NCBI RefSeq assembly: GCF_029784155.1
Contig: NC_073693.1
Location: forward strand, 229,107,961-229,171,960
Source of the DNA: Uranotaenia lowii
Taxonomy: Eukaryota; Arthropoda; Insecta; Diptera; Culicidae
Direction of reading: 5' to 3'
Length of the DNA: 64,000 nucleotides
The position numbers were made by a program, and so were the translations under genes. A model generated the notes under the pieces. That model was not told the DNA's origin. It was given only the letters and a program-made list of their open reading frames with translations, and made no database searches. Every line of letters begins with the position of its first letter. The first letter of the stretch is position 1. Positions 33,169 through 45,248 of this stretch are shown here, piece after piece.

Positions 33169-36100
33169 TCTTTGGTCGCATGCAGAATGAGTTAGGGGGC
33201 TTCGTACGCGTCTGTTCTCCATGTTAGGGGCGGCGTGCGGAGTGCAACAACGTCCTGGTGGTGTTCGGGACCCAAAACAGCAACATCACGACGGTCCTCC
33301 TGCGAGATAGTGGGGTTAGCTGCGGGCCTTGCGAGCCTGTGACTACTAAAAAACATAAGCAACGAATAACGAACAACAAATTTCGGATGGAAATCGGCAA
33401 AGACCCACGCGACGAAAAGGGACTAGCGATTGGAAACTTGGAACATGGAACTGCCGATCTCTAAATTTTGTGGGCAGTACCCACGTGCTCTCCAACGAAT
33501 TGAAGAGCCGCAAATTCGACATCGTAGCGCTGCAGGAGGTATGCTGGAAGGGCTCCACGGTACGAACGTATCCAGATGGTCGTGCCATCTACCAGAGCTG
33601 CGGCAACACACACGAGCTTGGAACAGCTTTTATAGTGATGGGAAAGATGCAAAAGCGCGTGATCGGGTGGTGGCCGATCAACTCACGAATGTGCCGGTTG
33701 AGAATCAAGGGCCGGTTCTTCAACATCAGCATCATCAACGTGCACAGCCCTCACCTCGGAAGTACCGGTGACGACAAAGACGAATTCTACGCGCAGCTGG
33801 AGCGTGAATACGACCGTTGCCCAAAACATGATATCAAGATCGTCATCGGGGATTTCAATGCTCAGGTCGGCCAGGAGGAGGAATTTAAACCGACAATTGG
33901 AAGGTTCAGCGCGCACCAGCTGACCAACGAAAACGGCCTCAGACTCATTGATTTCGCCGCCTCCAAACGAATGGCCGTACGTAGTACCTTTTTTCAGCAC
34001 CGCCTCCCACACAAGTACACCTGGAGATCACCGTACCAAACTCAATCACAGATCGACCACGTTTTGATCGACAGCCGGCACTTTTCGGACATCATCGACG
34101 TCAGATCCTGTCGGGGCGCCAACATCGAGTCGGACCATTATCTGGTGATGGTGAAGATGCGCCCAAAACTCTCCGTAGTGAACAACACGCGAAACCGGCG
34201 CCCGCCTCGGTTAAATATCGCGCGACTGAAGCAACCTGAGGTCGCGGCAGACTACGCGCAATCGGTCGAAGCAGCGCTGCCGGCAGAGGGCGAGCTTGAC
34301 GAAGCCTCTCTCGAGGACTGTTGGGATACCATCAAAACAGCCATCAACAGTGCTGCGGAGAACGTCATCGGTTATGTGGAGCGATCTCGACGGAACGACT
34401 GGTTCGACGAGGAGTGTAGGAGGGTGATGGACGAAGAGAATGCCGCGCGGGCGGCAGTAGTGCAAAGAGGCACCCGTCGAAATGTGGAAAATCACCGACA
34501 GCGGAAGAGGCAGCGAGTCCGACTTTTCCAGGAGAAAAAACGCCGCCTGGAGGAGGAGGAGCTCGAGGAGCTGGAGCAGCTGCATCGTTCCCAAGAAACA
34601 CGAAAGTTCTATCAGAAACTCAACGCATCCCGCAAAGGCTTCGTGCCGCAAGCCGAAATGTGCCGGGATAAGGACGGGGGTATCCTGACGGACAATCGTG
34701 AGGTGATCAAAAGGTGGAAGCAGTACTTCGATGAACACCTGAACGGCGCACATGCAGGAGATCAAGATGGTGGGGGAAGGTACATCGCCGGCGTAGCCAA
34801 CGACGAAGAGGAGCCACTCCCAACGATGAGTGAAGTTAAGGAAGCCATTCGCCAGCTGAATAGAAACAAGTCGGCTGTGAAGGATGGCATCGCAGCTGAA
34901 CTCATCAAAATGGGCCCGGACAGGTTGGCCGATTGCCTACACCGGTTGATAGTCCGGATCTGGGACATAGAACAGCTACCGGAGGAGTGGAAGGAGGGGG
35001 TAATATGCCCCATCTACAAGAAGGGCGACAAATTGGACTGTGAGAACTACCGAGCGATCACTGTCCTCAATGCCGCCTACAAAGTGTTGTCCCGAATCCT
35101 ACTCCGCCGCCTCACGCCACAAGCAAACAGATTCGTGGGAAGTCATCAGGCCGGCTTCATGGAGGGACGGTCTACGACGGACCAGATATTCACATTACGG
35201 CAAATCCTCCAAAAATGCCGTGAACACCAAGTCCCTACGCATAATCTATTCATCGACTTCAAAGCCGCATACGACACGATCGACCGTAACGAGCTATGGA
35301 AAATCATGGACGAGAACGGCTTTTCCGGGAAGCTAATCAGACTGATCAAGGCGACGATGGATGGAACGCAGTGCTGTGTGCGGATTTCGGGTGAATTGTC
35401 GAGTTCATTCGAATCGCGCAGGGGGCTTCGACAAGGTGATGGTCTATCCTGCATGATGTTCAACGTGGCGCTAGAAGGTGTTATTCGACGAGCGGTGGGC
35501 GAAATGCGGGGCACGATTTTCAACAGATCCAGTCAACTTATCTGCTTTGCCGATGACATTGATATAGTCGGCAGATCATCTGCGGCGGTGGAGGAGATCT
35601 ACCGCAAACTGAAACGCGAAGCAGGAAGGATTGGGTTGATGATTAATACGTCCAAGACGAAGTACATGCTGGCCTGCGGATCCGAGACCGACCGAACCCG
35701 CTTGTCCAGTAATAACAAGGTCATGATCGACGGCGACGAGCTCGAGATAGTCGAAGACTTTGTCTATCTCGGCTCACTGGTGACCGCAGACAATGACACC
35801 AGCCGTGAGATCCGGAGGCGAATTATCAGCGGAAGTCGTGCCTACTATGGACTCCACAAGCAACTGCGGTCGAGAAGACTTAGCCCTCGCACGAAGTGTA
35901 ACCTGTATATGACGCTTATTAGACCGGTTGTTCTCTACGGGCACGAGACATGGATATTGCTCGAGGAGGACCTGCGTACACTCGGAGTATTCGAGCGACG
36001 AGTGTTAAGAACCATCTTTGGCGGCATACAGGAGAACGGAGTGTGGAGGCGAAGGATGAACCACGAGCTCGCGCGACTCTACGGCGAACCCAGTATCCAG

Positions 36101-36373
36101 AAGGTGGTGAAAGCTGGCCGGATACGCTGGGCTGGACATGTTGCGAGAATGCCGGACGACTGTCCTGCAAAACAGGTGTTCGCTACGAATCCGGTAGGAA
36201 CAAGACGAGCGGGGGCGCAACGAGCGAGGTGGTTAGACCAAGTGGAGCGTGATCTGGCGAACGTGGGGTGCCCGAGAAATTGGAGAACGGTTGCTATGAA
36301 CCGAGTGAATTTTAGGAATTATGTTCGTCAAGTTATGTCGTGAGACGGAATACTATGTAAATAAAAAATAAAT
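33169..36373 (+). mobile_element. RTE-clade non-LTR retrotransposon in the palindrome centre, nearly complete
   Basis: The visible element has a GC-rich leader (33169-33358), one long endonuclease-RT frame and a short 3' tail of A-rich units (TAAATAAAAAATAAATAAG), then joins right-arm sequence at 36374. Its 5' end lies in or near the N gap. It belongs to a different family from copies A-D (FADD rather than LADD active site and unrelated tail). It interrupts the right arm only, since the left arm reads through this point. Confidence 0.88.
33359..36343 (+). CDS. RTE-clade endonuclease/reverse transcriptase polyprotein, uninterrupted, 994 codons
   Basis: It performs target-primed reverse transcription. 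The endonuclease starts at LGTWNCRSLNFVG (33437), ahead of the first obvious start-like codon, so coding must begin upstream. The frame is open from the TAA at 33356-33358 but has no ATG before the endonuclease, which suggests a non-AUG or lost start. Further endonuclease motifs are QEVCWKG, HSPHLG, VIGDFNAQVG, QIDHVLID and SDHYLVMV. A coiled-coil, Glu/Arg-rich linker (RLEEEELEELEQLHRSQE) precedes the RT. RT motifs are NRNKSAVKDGI, WKEGVICPIYKKGDK, NYRAITVL, QAGFMEGRSTTDQIF, FIDFKAAYDTIDR, RRGLRQGDGLS and the catalytic FADDIDIVGR. The C-terminal region carries RWAGHVARM and RARWLDQVERDL. It ends at TGA 36341. No stop or frameshift was seen, so this copy is young and possibly active apart from its start. 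Confidence 0.9.
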   Translation, partial: ATNNEQQISDGNRQRPTRRKGTSDWKLGTWNCRSLNFVGSTHVLSNELKSRKFDIVALQEVCWKGSTVRTYPDGRAIYQSCGNTHELGTAFIVMGKMQKRVIGWWPINSRMCRLRIKGRFFNISIINVHSPHLGSTGDDKDEFYAQLEREYDRCPKHDIKIVIGDFNAQVGQEEEFKPTIGRFSAHQLTNENGLRLIDFAASKRMAVRSTFFQHRLPHKYTWRSPYQTQSQIDHVLIDSRHFSDIIDVRSCRGANIESDHYLVMVKMRPKLSVVNNTRNRRPPRLNIARLKQPEVAADYAQSVEAALPAEGELDEASLEDCWDTIKTAINSAAENVIGYVERSRRNDWFDEECRRVMDEENAARAAVVQRGTRRNVENHRQRKRQRVRLFQEKKRRLEEEELEELEQLHRSQETRKFYQKLNASRKGFVPQAEMCRDKDGGILTDNREVIKRWKQYFDEHLNGAHAGDQDGGGRYIAGVANDEEEPLPTMSEVKEAIRQLNRNKSAVKDGIAAELIKMGPDRLADCLHRLIVRIWDIEQLPEEWKEGVICPIYKKGDKLDCENYRAITVLNAAYKVLSRILLRRLTPQANRFVGSHQAGFMEGRSTTDQIFTLRQILQKCREHQVPTHNLFIDFKAAYDTIDRNELWKIMDENGFSGKLIRLIKATMDGTQCCVRISGELSSSFESRRGLRQGDGLSCMMFNVALEGVIRRAVGEMRGTIFNRSSQLICFADDIDIVGRSSAAVEEIYRKLKREAGRIGLMINTSKTKYMLACGSETDRTRLSSNNKVMIDGDELEIVEDFVYLGSLVTADNDTSREIRRRIISGSRAYYGLHKQLRSRRLSPRTKCNLYMTLIRPVVLYGHETWILLEEDLRTLGVFERRVLRTIFGGIQENGVWRRRMNHELARLYGEPSIQKVVKAGRIRWAGHVARMPDDCPAKQVFATNPVGTRRAGAQRARWLDQVERDLANVGCPRNWRTVAMNRVNFRNYVRQVMS

Positions 36374-36825
36374 AAGGCCCGCAACGTATAGTGCATAGAG
36401 GGGGGAGGAAAGAGAAACGAAAAAACTAGCTGCCTGCGTGCGGTTTCTGTGCAATAATAGCAATAGCAGAAAAACCTCACGCATTCGCTCCATGCACAAA
36501 CGAAGAGACTCGGGTTTGCTCTTCGTTTTGAATTCGGTTCCATCAAGCTTGTAACAGGAGATGAGTGAGAGCCATTCGTTTGGTTTTTTGGATTCGCTGC
36601 CTCGAATGTATATTGCTTCATGAAGGCGGGCATGTTGAGAGCGTATGCATCATCGGTTTTGTCGTTTTCGCTGCCTCAAAGCAACCTTTGCTTCCGAGTA
36701 AAGCGTTGAGCGAGAGATGGTTGATCCCCTCATGCTCAGCAAAATTCAATCACTGGAATAAAGCTTATATTTCAACAATCACTCTTCAAAATTTCAATAC
36801 AAGGCATTGCGTAGTTTCGGATATA

Positions 36826-37427
36826 CAGATCCCGTTCGATTTTGGCAACACGCTCGTTCATTTTATGTTGCCAAAATAAAATGTTGCCAAAATCGAACGG
36901 TTTTTTTCTCACCTTGTTTAGCAGTTATTTTTACAAAATATCTATTATTATTTTCAAAAACGTTGTTTTTAGTCAATTTCTGACCATTTGTAGTCATTTT
37001 TTAATTTTTTCATCCTGTTTTTGATGCATTTTGCACTTTTCTTGATTTATTTATAATGTTTGTTTTCTTTTGTCATATTTGCTGTTTTGTCATTCTTCAT
37101 CATTTTGAAGTTTTTTTTTTTGTGATATTCAGTCTTTTGTTTGAACTTGTTTTTTAACTTTTTAAATTTTTCATCTTTTTGTTATTTTTGAGTACTTTAT
37201 AAATTTTTTAAAAATCTTTGCTTTTTATTGTTGCAATTTAGCACCATTTCAGAACATAAAAACATATTTATGGTGTGTGTCTAAATTCAATTGGTCCTGT
37301 TATGAAGAAAACTAAAAGGTAATGTTGTTTCTAAAAACCGTTCGATTTTGGCACATGTGCCAAAATCGGATGTTGCCAAAATCGAATGTTGCCAAAATCG
37401 GATGTTGCCAAAAACGAACGGGGTCTG
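36826..37427. mobile_element. 602-bp TA-flanked MITE, right-arm copy
   Basis: Mirror of 30996-31597: it starts CAGATCCCGTTCGATTTTGG, ends ...CGAACGGGGTCTG, has TA on both sides, and the same 602-bp length. Presence in both arms at the same place shows that insertion came before the duplication, or is shared by both haplotypes. Confidence 0.85.
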
Positions 37428-40014
37428 TATTGCAATTTGAATGGCTAAAGTCCAAAAAGTCAGATTTTTGCAGAATTACTGTTGTTCAAGCTACACAAAT
37501 TAAAGAAAGTTATTTAATTATATGTTGTGTGATAATTTATCTATCTTACTCAGAAAACTTGATCAAAAAATATTATTAGCCTTCAAAAGTTATACAAGTA
37601 CAAAGTCGAAGTGACATTGCGCGTGCTTCCAATATCTCTACAATTATGAACGGTACTGCATTTATGAAGTTTTAGGCCAAAACTGGGTTTGAATGTGAGA
37701 CTTTTAGAAGTTTGATAGCTTGATAGCTATTAAAGCTATTTTTGAAATCAAAATTTCTGTAGAACAATCCAATGCAATAAACAAATAAGTTCAGCGGAAT
37801 TAAATTGGTATAAAATGCATTGCCGAATAAGAAAAATATGAGAAAAGCAATGCAAAGCTATATTTCACACTTGATTAAACAATAACAAATTTTTTCATAC
37901 ATATAAACTCAATGTCTCAATGCATTCAAATGTTGCTGTTTTCAGCTTTTTTTTCAAATGTTCATTTGGAGGAAATTCTTAATTGATCAGAAATTCTTAT
38001 TTTACATCCGTCCCTCTGTATCTGATCGCCTCATTTATTTGATACCTCAATCCAATTCAGTCGGGCGTTAGTAAATTAAGCAATCAATTTTTCTCAAAAA
38101 GTTAAAATTATCATCAATTCGGCCTCACCATTCGTTTGAATTATCAAGCAAGTATATCATGTTAACTTATTACGAATAGGAACACAACATCATCAACACT
38201 TTCGACAGCGAACGCAGATGCCAAACTGTTAAATTTTGCATCAAACTGAACAACCGCAGCTCGAAAACCATTACATGGGGAAGTAACTACTTCCTGGGGC
38301 AACAAACATCTGATCCATTCAAAACACACAACGAAACTCTTTCTTTTCCAGCATCTCCAGTATGAAATATTCATATTACGCAAAACATGCATCATAATAT
38401 TTCTCAGCCATCATTGTGCTGACTGGTGGTCATAATTCTCTTTTCTCTTTGTTTTTCCCTAGTCCCCGTCCCGGAAAAATATTCCTGCAATTTTCTGTAT
38501 GGCTGATGGCCACTGGCATCCGAGTGCCATTTCGCCCGGAATACTCTATGGGCTAGCTGGCTAAATCTTCCGCCACTAGCCAGCCTCAAACTTCCGTCCG
38601 GGGAACCGGAACCTCGCCATAGATTCCGAGTCGGTTCCATTCCTTCCACCGAATGATTCCGGACTTTCTACATATTTGCCATCTTTGCCGTCCGTCCGGA
38701 ATCTAGAGGAGCAAACCGAGGATACCAAGGATGCCGTACCAAGGTGCATTTCAAGAGAACTCCGGGGCAGTCTGAGGAGCCAAGTGCTCCATGTGGTTGA
38801 GCTGATGGGCTAAAGTTTACCCAGAAATCTATCATGAAAGAATTCACTGTTATCAGGTGAGGAATTCCCATGATCAGGTGCTATCTAATAGAGGAGCAAT
38901 GCAATATATTTCATCTCTCCCTCGGTCAGATGATATGTATGTATGTGGAAGTGGGTGGATGAGTGTGCTTTTTTCACATTTATTACAGTCGTCATGAATG
39001 ACGAAGTGTAATTGCAAAAATGTATATGGTAGGTTATATTAGTTGAAGCAAACATTCCTCAACATTAAGATTTTAATTACCTAATACATTAGGTTCAATT
39101 CGCAGAAGCAGGAATTTCTCTACCCTTGTCTTGATTGAATGAATGAAACAAAACAAATAAAATGCCTTCAAACATTTAAATAGATGCCAATACAGTTTTC
39201 TGTGTTTAATGATAAATAAAGATTTAAAATCATATGTAACCATCACCTGGACAACAAGTTTTAGGATAAGATATATTAATAAAACATCCTTTTAATATTA
39301 AACTGGCACATGCATATTGCATATCCCACTTCGGAGATTATTGAGAAAAAAAAATCTGCCCAAGCATAAATTGCAATTTCATTGGGTTGGAAACCCAAAC
39401 TTGAATGAATTGTTCAAAGATGCAAATTAATTTGAATGTAAGACAACCATCAACCCTTTACCTTTGCATTTAGACTCCAAAAAGTCTTCGTTGTATCTTA
39501 ATTTTGCTCACTCTTTGTTTGATTTGTCAACCTTCCTGAAGTCGTCGCTGTCGGTGCCTTTATTAAATCATAAACACCGCAGTCACGCGATTTAAGAGCC
39601 TCGTTCCCCCGCGGGCTGTTAACGACGACGATACGCAGCCAGGCAAGCACTTTCGACAGGAAGCAATTTTCTACCACAGACGCACACTTTTCAAGGGGAA
39701 GTTGGAGCATGGGAGACTTTTCACACCGAAGAAGGCTCATTTGTTTAAGACTTTCAAGATTTAATTTAATATCAATTTGCTGATTAACTGGCAAATATTT
39801 TATTTTACTGTACGAAAGAAGGGGGTTACGGTCCAAATTGGCAACAAAAAACGCTGTCAATATGCAGTGTGACAGAAAGGTCAAATTAGTCATTACCTGC
39901 TTATTCAAACTTAAAGATTTTTCAAAATCAATATATCAAAACAAAAGCGGTATAGAATGCTGAAGGATTCACGTAATTGAAAATGACCTTTAAATTTATA
40001 TGATGATTGATTCT

Positions 40015-41863
40015 GTATGTATGTATGTATGTATGTATGGGTCCCCCATCGGTAGCAAGGTCCAGCCTATGTCTGAGTGGCTTGGCCTTCGAATTAAATT
40101 CTAGGGCTTCCACGGCCGATGGTTCGTCAAGGGAAAGCATCCAACCCTCAGAAACCTACAATGGTTGGCACTCCACTCCGCTTGCAATAATCGCTTTGGG
40201 TTATCCCCAGATGCTTTCTCTCTAGTAAATATATTATTACAATAAAATAAATATATAATATAACAATATAAATGAAATCTAATAAATTTTAAATGTAGTC
40301 CATTATAATCAATATAAAATGAATAATAAAGATATAAATATAAATATAAAGAAATAAAAGGTGTAGATCAGATGAATTTAATTATAATTGTGTAATGAAC
40401 TTCATTTATTGTTAAAATTGAAGTATAAACTTGAAAGGCATGATTAATAAATATCCTTTAAAACATTAGGCTTTGAAAATAAGGAAATTGAAAATTGTTA
40501 CCTGATAATATTTCTATTTGAAGAAAACTTGCTGTTAATGGAACTCTGTAAATTTAATTGCAAAAATGTCATCCTACAAATTCGTATTGAAAAATTCTAC
40601 AAGTTTTAATGATCAAACCTAGTTCACTCGAGTTTAAAGCAATTTATACTTATTTACTAAACAAAAAAATTTCTAAACCTTATGTTTTGTATAGAATACA
40701 AATTGTTGTCATTTGAATTCTTTGAATGAAACTTACCATAATAAAACCAAAAAATCAGTTGCAGTGCGATTTCATTGCCAAACGCGAGCCCTTACATGAT
40801 AGTTACACTAATAATGTACGCTTTTTCACTAAAACTATTGTGAATGAAAAAAGTAGTTATCCGTTCAATTTATTTAATTTAGAATGAATAAATCTATTTT
40901 CTGGTTCATTGCGTTGTTAACAAGCTTAAGGCGCACGGATGAATATGTTAGAGAAAATATAATATTTTTTTGTGCTTTGTATTCATTTTGAAAAATTACT
41001 TGAAAGGCAGAATTATCAATTTTTCAGCTGTATTTTCTAATTAACCAAATTAATATTCCCTTAAAAAGCCAGTAGTATGTGCAAATTTTATGTGAGAAAA
41101 CGAAAAAAAAAATTACTTCTTCTTTTATATTTTGTTTAAAAACTTATTTTATGACATGTTACTTCAAGAGATCAATTATTGAAATGCTGGAGGAACTTGT
41201 TTAGTAATGTTCAAAACGTGTTGGAAATCATTCAGATGGAATTCACACTTAGCCACCATTCCGACAACTGAAACCCCCTCCTCTCTCCACGTGAGGACTG
41301 AGTGCAAATTATTGCCTTACAACTACCTACAATTTAAGTTAATGAAAAATATGGAAGGATCTCACCAAATTGGTTCATCATTCGCTGGCGGGTCCGTTCC
41401 GTCTCGTACTGGCAAAAAAATTCATTGATACGCATATACCGAACATTAGTGCGGAGCGTGAATGTCAGTATCTCTCCTTCTCTTGAAGCTCTTCCTCTGA
41501 TTTCGATGTGTTCACTTTGGTTACACCAACACAGGCACACACGAAGGCCACCTGGCCTGCTTAGCGACAAAAAAAAAACATCGCACAGTAGTTTTTCACC
41601 ACTTTTTTTTATTTTTGAGGCCGACGCCATATTTTTTAATAGGGAGCAGAAAAATTAATCACTAATCATTTTTATTTCGGATATCCAGAATTGATTCATT
41701 TCTACTATGTACAAACTGTAGCCACTTTAACCGCTTATCGCACGAGAACCAAGCGATATATCGAAAGAAAAAGAGAACACACATAACACGAAAACAACAC
41801 CCGCGCACGGAGCTCACATGAATTCGAACCGTATCGTTCGGCTGTCCACTGGCAACTGGGGAT
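40015..41863 (-). mobile_element. 1849-bp retroposon, right-arm copy
   Basis: Mirror of 26560-28407, flanked by TTTATATGATGATTGATTCT at 39995-40014 and 41864-41883. The (GTAT)n run at 40015-40038 is the tail read from the opposite strand. The frame starting MASASKIKKSGEKLLCDVFF at 41630 is open for 98 codons here because the T run is shorter than in the left copy. I recognise no domain, and Ka/Ks cannot be judged by eye. Confidence 0.75.
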
Positions 41864-42007
41864 TTTATATGATGATTGATTCTCTTAAAAAAAAAAATAA
41901 AAGAGCATCTTAAGTCATTGCGAGCTTTTGTTGTAAGCTAATCTTGAATCAAAATAAACCTCGTTTTTGACGTTGATGCTCTGCACCACACCTATGCATA
42001 ACGTCTC

Positions 42008-42082
42008 CAGTGGCATTGGCTAAAAAGTTAGAGCGTAAGTCTTCTAAACCAGAGGTCATGAGATCAAATCTCGGTCATGGCA
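42008..42082 (+). repeat. tRNA-Arg(UCU)-like sequence, right-arm copy
   Basis: Plus-strand mirror of 26350-26425, with TTGGCTAAAAAGTTAGAGCG, an anticodon arm containing TCT, and GAGATCAAATCTCGG. The stems are imperfect, so a relic or SINE head is more likely than a working tRNA. Confidence 0.45.
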
Positions 42083-42271
42083 TACAGCCCAGCACACATT
42101 TCAGAAGGTTTATCGCAGGGCAACAAAATTATTTAAACAAATAAACCAGATGAAAACATTGTATAAAGCTTATCAAAATAGCTTAAAGCTACAAAAGTGG
42201 AGGCGATATATCTACAATGACAAAATCCCAACGATTCGATTTCCTCACTAAACGATTTTAAGTAATTTGAG

Positions 42272-45248
42272 TACTTACTTACTTACTTACTTACTTAATG
42301 ATCCCGCGCCGATCCTCCGTAGCATAGGGCCGTGGTAAAAGACCTCCACTGTTGACGATCTGGAGCCAGCGTCATCACTTAGTCCCAGTCAAGATTCTCT
42401 TCAACAGTTCGGATTTCAGCGGCTTGGCTTCGCCGCCACGAGTTTCTGGATCTGCCTCTTCTTCGAAGTCCTTCTGGATTCCAGTCAAGCGCCTCTTTGC
42501 AAATCTCGTTTTCATCTCTTCGCAGCGTGTGCAAAATCGATTTTCACTTACGTTCCCGAATCTCGATGTCCAGCACTTTTTGATGACACCGGCGATGAAG
42601 TTCCACGTTCGAGATCCAATTGGCAGGCCACAAAGCGCGGATGATGTTCCGCAGGCTGTGATTCACAAAAACTTGCAGTTTTCGTGTCGTCACCGCACAT
42701 GTGCACCAAGTATCACACCCGTACAGCAATACGGATTTGACGTTTGAGTTGAAGATTCGAATCTTAGTTCGTAGAGAGATCTGGCGTGAGCGCCAGATAT
42801 TTCGAAGACTCACAAACGTAAATCAGGGTTTTCTGATCCGGGTTTCGATGTCCTTCTTGGTACCACCATCAGGCGAAAGCTGGCTACCAAGATACTGGAA
42901 GCAGTCCACTTTCTCAACCTGTTGTCCAGCTACCACGAAATTGAAACGATTTTCTGTGTTGATTTCAATCGACTTGGTTTTTCCGACATTGATTTTGAGA
43001 CCTGCTACCTTGGAAGTTTCGGTGAGGTCGTTGAGTTTGCTCTGCATGAAAAATATCGTCTGCCAGGTCAAGGTCGTTCAGTTGCTCCATGGTTGAAGGA
43101 TTCCACGGCAATCCTCGATTCAGGGCACAGTCGATCGATCCAGTCTGAATAGAAGCGGTAATAGAATACATCCTTGTCTCACTCCAGCAGTTACCGGGAT
43201 TGATTCGGACAAGACACCGTCGTGCAAGACTTTGCGAGAATGAGGCATTATACTGTGCTTCGATGAGTTGGACTTCTCTGGGATTCCACTTCACCTTAGA
43301 GCCACCCAAATGTTTCAGTGGTTCAGTCGGTCAAATGCTTTTTCGAAATAAACGAACAGCAGCAGAAGAGAGTCCTGGAATTCGTTGATTTGTTCCAGTA
43401 TGATTCGTAGCGTTGTGATGTGGTCCTCACATGATCGTCCGAATTTTAATTCAACTTGTTGTCGTCGGAGTGTAGCGTCGATTTTCTCCTGGATCCTGTT
43501 CAGGATCACTTTGCAGAGTACTTTGAGGGTTGTACAGATTAACGTTATGCCTCGCCAGTTACCGTACTCTGTCAGGTCTACTTTCTTCGGTCTCCTTTAC
43601 GAAGATACCCTGCATCCAGTCGGCCGGGAATGTTGCAGTATCCCAGATGTCAGCGAAAAAACGGTGCAACATTTGTGCTGACAAGGCAGTGTCGGCTTTC
43701 AGAATTTCAGCAGGGATGCAATCGATCCCAGGTGCTTTGTAGGATTTCATGTCTTTGATTGCCGCATCTATTTCAGCCAGCTAGGGCGCTTCCGAGTTGA
43801 CGCCATTAATGCGACTAACTGTTGGCGCTTCGAGCTGAGGGTTCTGTTGGCCATCGCTATTCGTAACTCGAAAGAGTTGTTCGAAGTGCTCAGTTCATCG
43901 TTTTATCCGATCTGTTCAATCGGTCAACAGCTGACCTGCTCGGTCGACTAACTGTTGGCGCTTCGAGCTGCGGGTTCTGTTGGCCATCGCTATTCGTAAC
44001 TCGAAAGAGTTGTTCGAAGTGCTCAGTTCATCGTTTGACCCGATCTGTTCAATCGGTCAACAGCTGACCTGCTCGGTCTTTCAGCGGCCTTCTTGCTTTA
44101 GTCCTTGCACCACTGAGGCGGCGATAAATGTCATATAGTAATCGGATATCTCCAATGGCGGCGGCTCTTTCTCCCTCATCAGCTAGGCAGTTTGTTCAGC
44201 CTCCCTTGTCTCGTCTACAAGCTCGTTTAACTGCCTTTTCCAGCTCCGCATATCGTAAGCGGGTGGCTGCTTTGGCTGACCCGGTACATGCCTGCTCAAT
44301 TCCGACTTTCGCCTTTCTCCGATCATCGATCATCCTCCAAGTTTCATCCGACATTCATTCACTTCTTCGTCCACAAACTTTACCGAGAGTACCATGGCTC
44401 GTCGTGATAAAGGCATTCTTGATTCCGCACCACTGTTCTTCGACTGTTCGCAATATGTTCAACGTATGCCCTTTTCACCTCTAGATTCTCCTACCGGCGG
44501 ACGTCGTATCGACACCCGACTTCCTCCTCGCGCCGTTGGACACGCGCAACTCTCAGTCGTATTTCGCCAAGAACGAGGTGATGGTCAGATGCAATGTCTG
44601 CGCATCGTTTGTTGCGGACATCAAGATGGCTCCTTCTTCTCTTTCAGCTAATGCAGATGTGGTCAATTCGATTTTCTGTTCGGCCATCCCGGGATACCCA
44701 AGTGACCTTATGTGCTGGTCGATGGGAGAAGAGCGATCCACCGATCACCATGTTGTTGTTGCCACAAAGTTCTACAAAAAGGTCTACGTTTTCGCTCATC
44801 TGTCTCAGTAGGCCATGGCACCCCATGATGCGCTCAAGGTCTTGATTGTCGGAGCCAATCTTCGCGTTGAAGTCGCCCAAATGGATTTGAATGTCACCCT
44901 TCGGAATTTGCTCTACCACGCTGTTCAGTTGACTGTAAAACTGTTCTTTCTCCTGCAAACTGGCAACGTCAGTTGGCGCATAACACTGAACCATTGTAAG
45001 GTTTCTAACCCGTGTTCTAAATCTGGCTAAGATTATTCTTTCGTGTATCGGTTCCCATCTAATGAGGGCCGCGTAGGTCTGCAGGCTTAACAGGAATCCA
45101 ACTCCTCGTTCCCGATTAGCATGTTCTCCTCGTATGTCAGAGTAAAGCAGGACTTGCCCAGACTGTTTCTTGTGTTCTCCAGTATTAAGCCAACGGACTT
45201 CGCTCAGTCCCAGAATTTCAAGCTTGAGGCGGCTAGTTTTGCCTCTAA
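42272..45248 (-). pseudogene. RTE-like non-LTR retrotransposon, copy C (5'-truncated, decayed)
   Basis: Reverse-strand copy of the A/B/D family with TAAG tail (42272-42297) and the same truncated 5' junction as copy B (GTTAGAGGCAAAACTAGCCG-type, near 45230). Recognisable blocks are IHLGDFNAKIGSDNQ (about 44850), VTWVSRDGRTEN, KAPGIDCIPAEILKAD (about 43730), SGRSCEDHITTLRIILEQ-like (about 43430), LNDLDLADDI (about 43070) and FQYLGSQ. Many indels and stops break the frame, and a 133-bp segment is duplicated in tandem at 43812-44077. It differs from copy B at roughly one site in ten, much more than the adjoining arm sequence. Confidence 0.85.
43812..44077. repeat. 133-bp tandem duplication inside RTE-like copy C
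   Basis: 43812-43944 and 43945-44077 both run from CGACTAACTGTTGGCGCTTC to CTGACCTGCTCGGT, with only a few differences. Copies A and B have a single unit, so the duplication arose within copy C after insertion. Confidence 0.85.

Larger units (their letters stand above)
36374..42272 (-). repeat. Right arm of the large inverted duplication, inner block (pairs with 26157-32048)
   Basis: Reverse complement of the left inner block at about 99% identity. It begins with GGCCCGCAACGTATAGTGCA directly after the RTE tail and ends at the TA next to the TAAG tail of copy C. It lacks the pogo-like element, so its outer end is that element's empty site. Confidence 0.93.

Noticed and set aside
32567..33222. 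Long open frames of about 190-207 codons on both strands
   Set aside because: They consist almost wholly of the 500-N gap and carry no sequence information.
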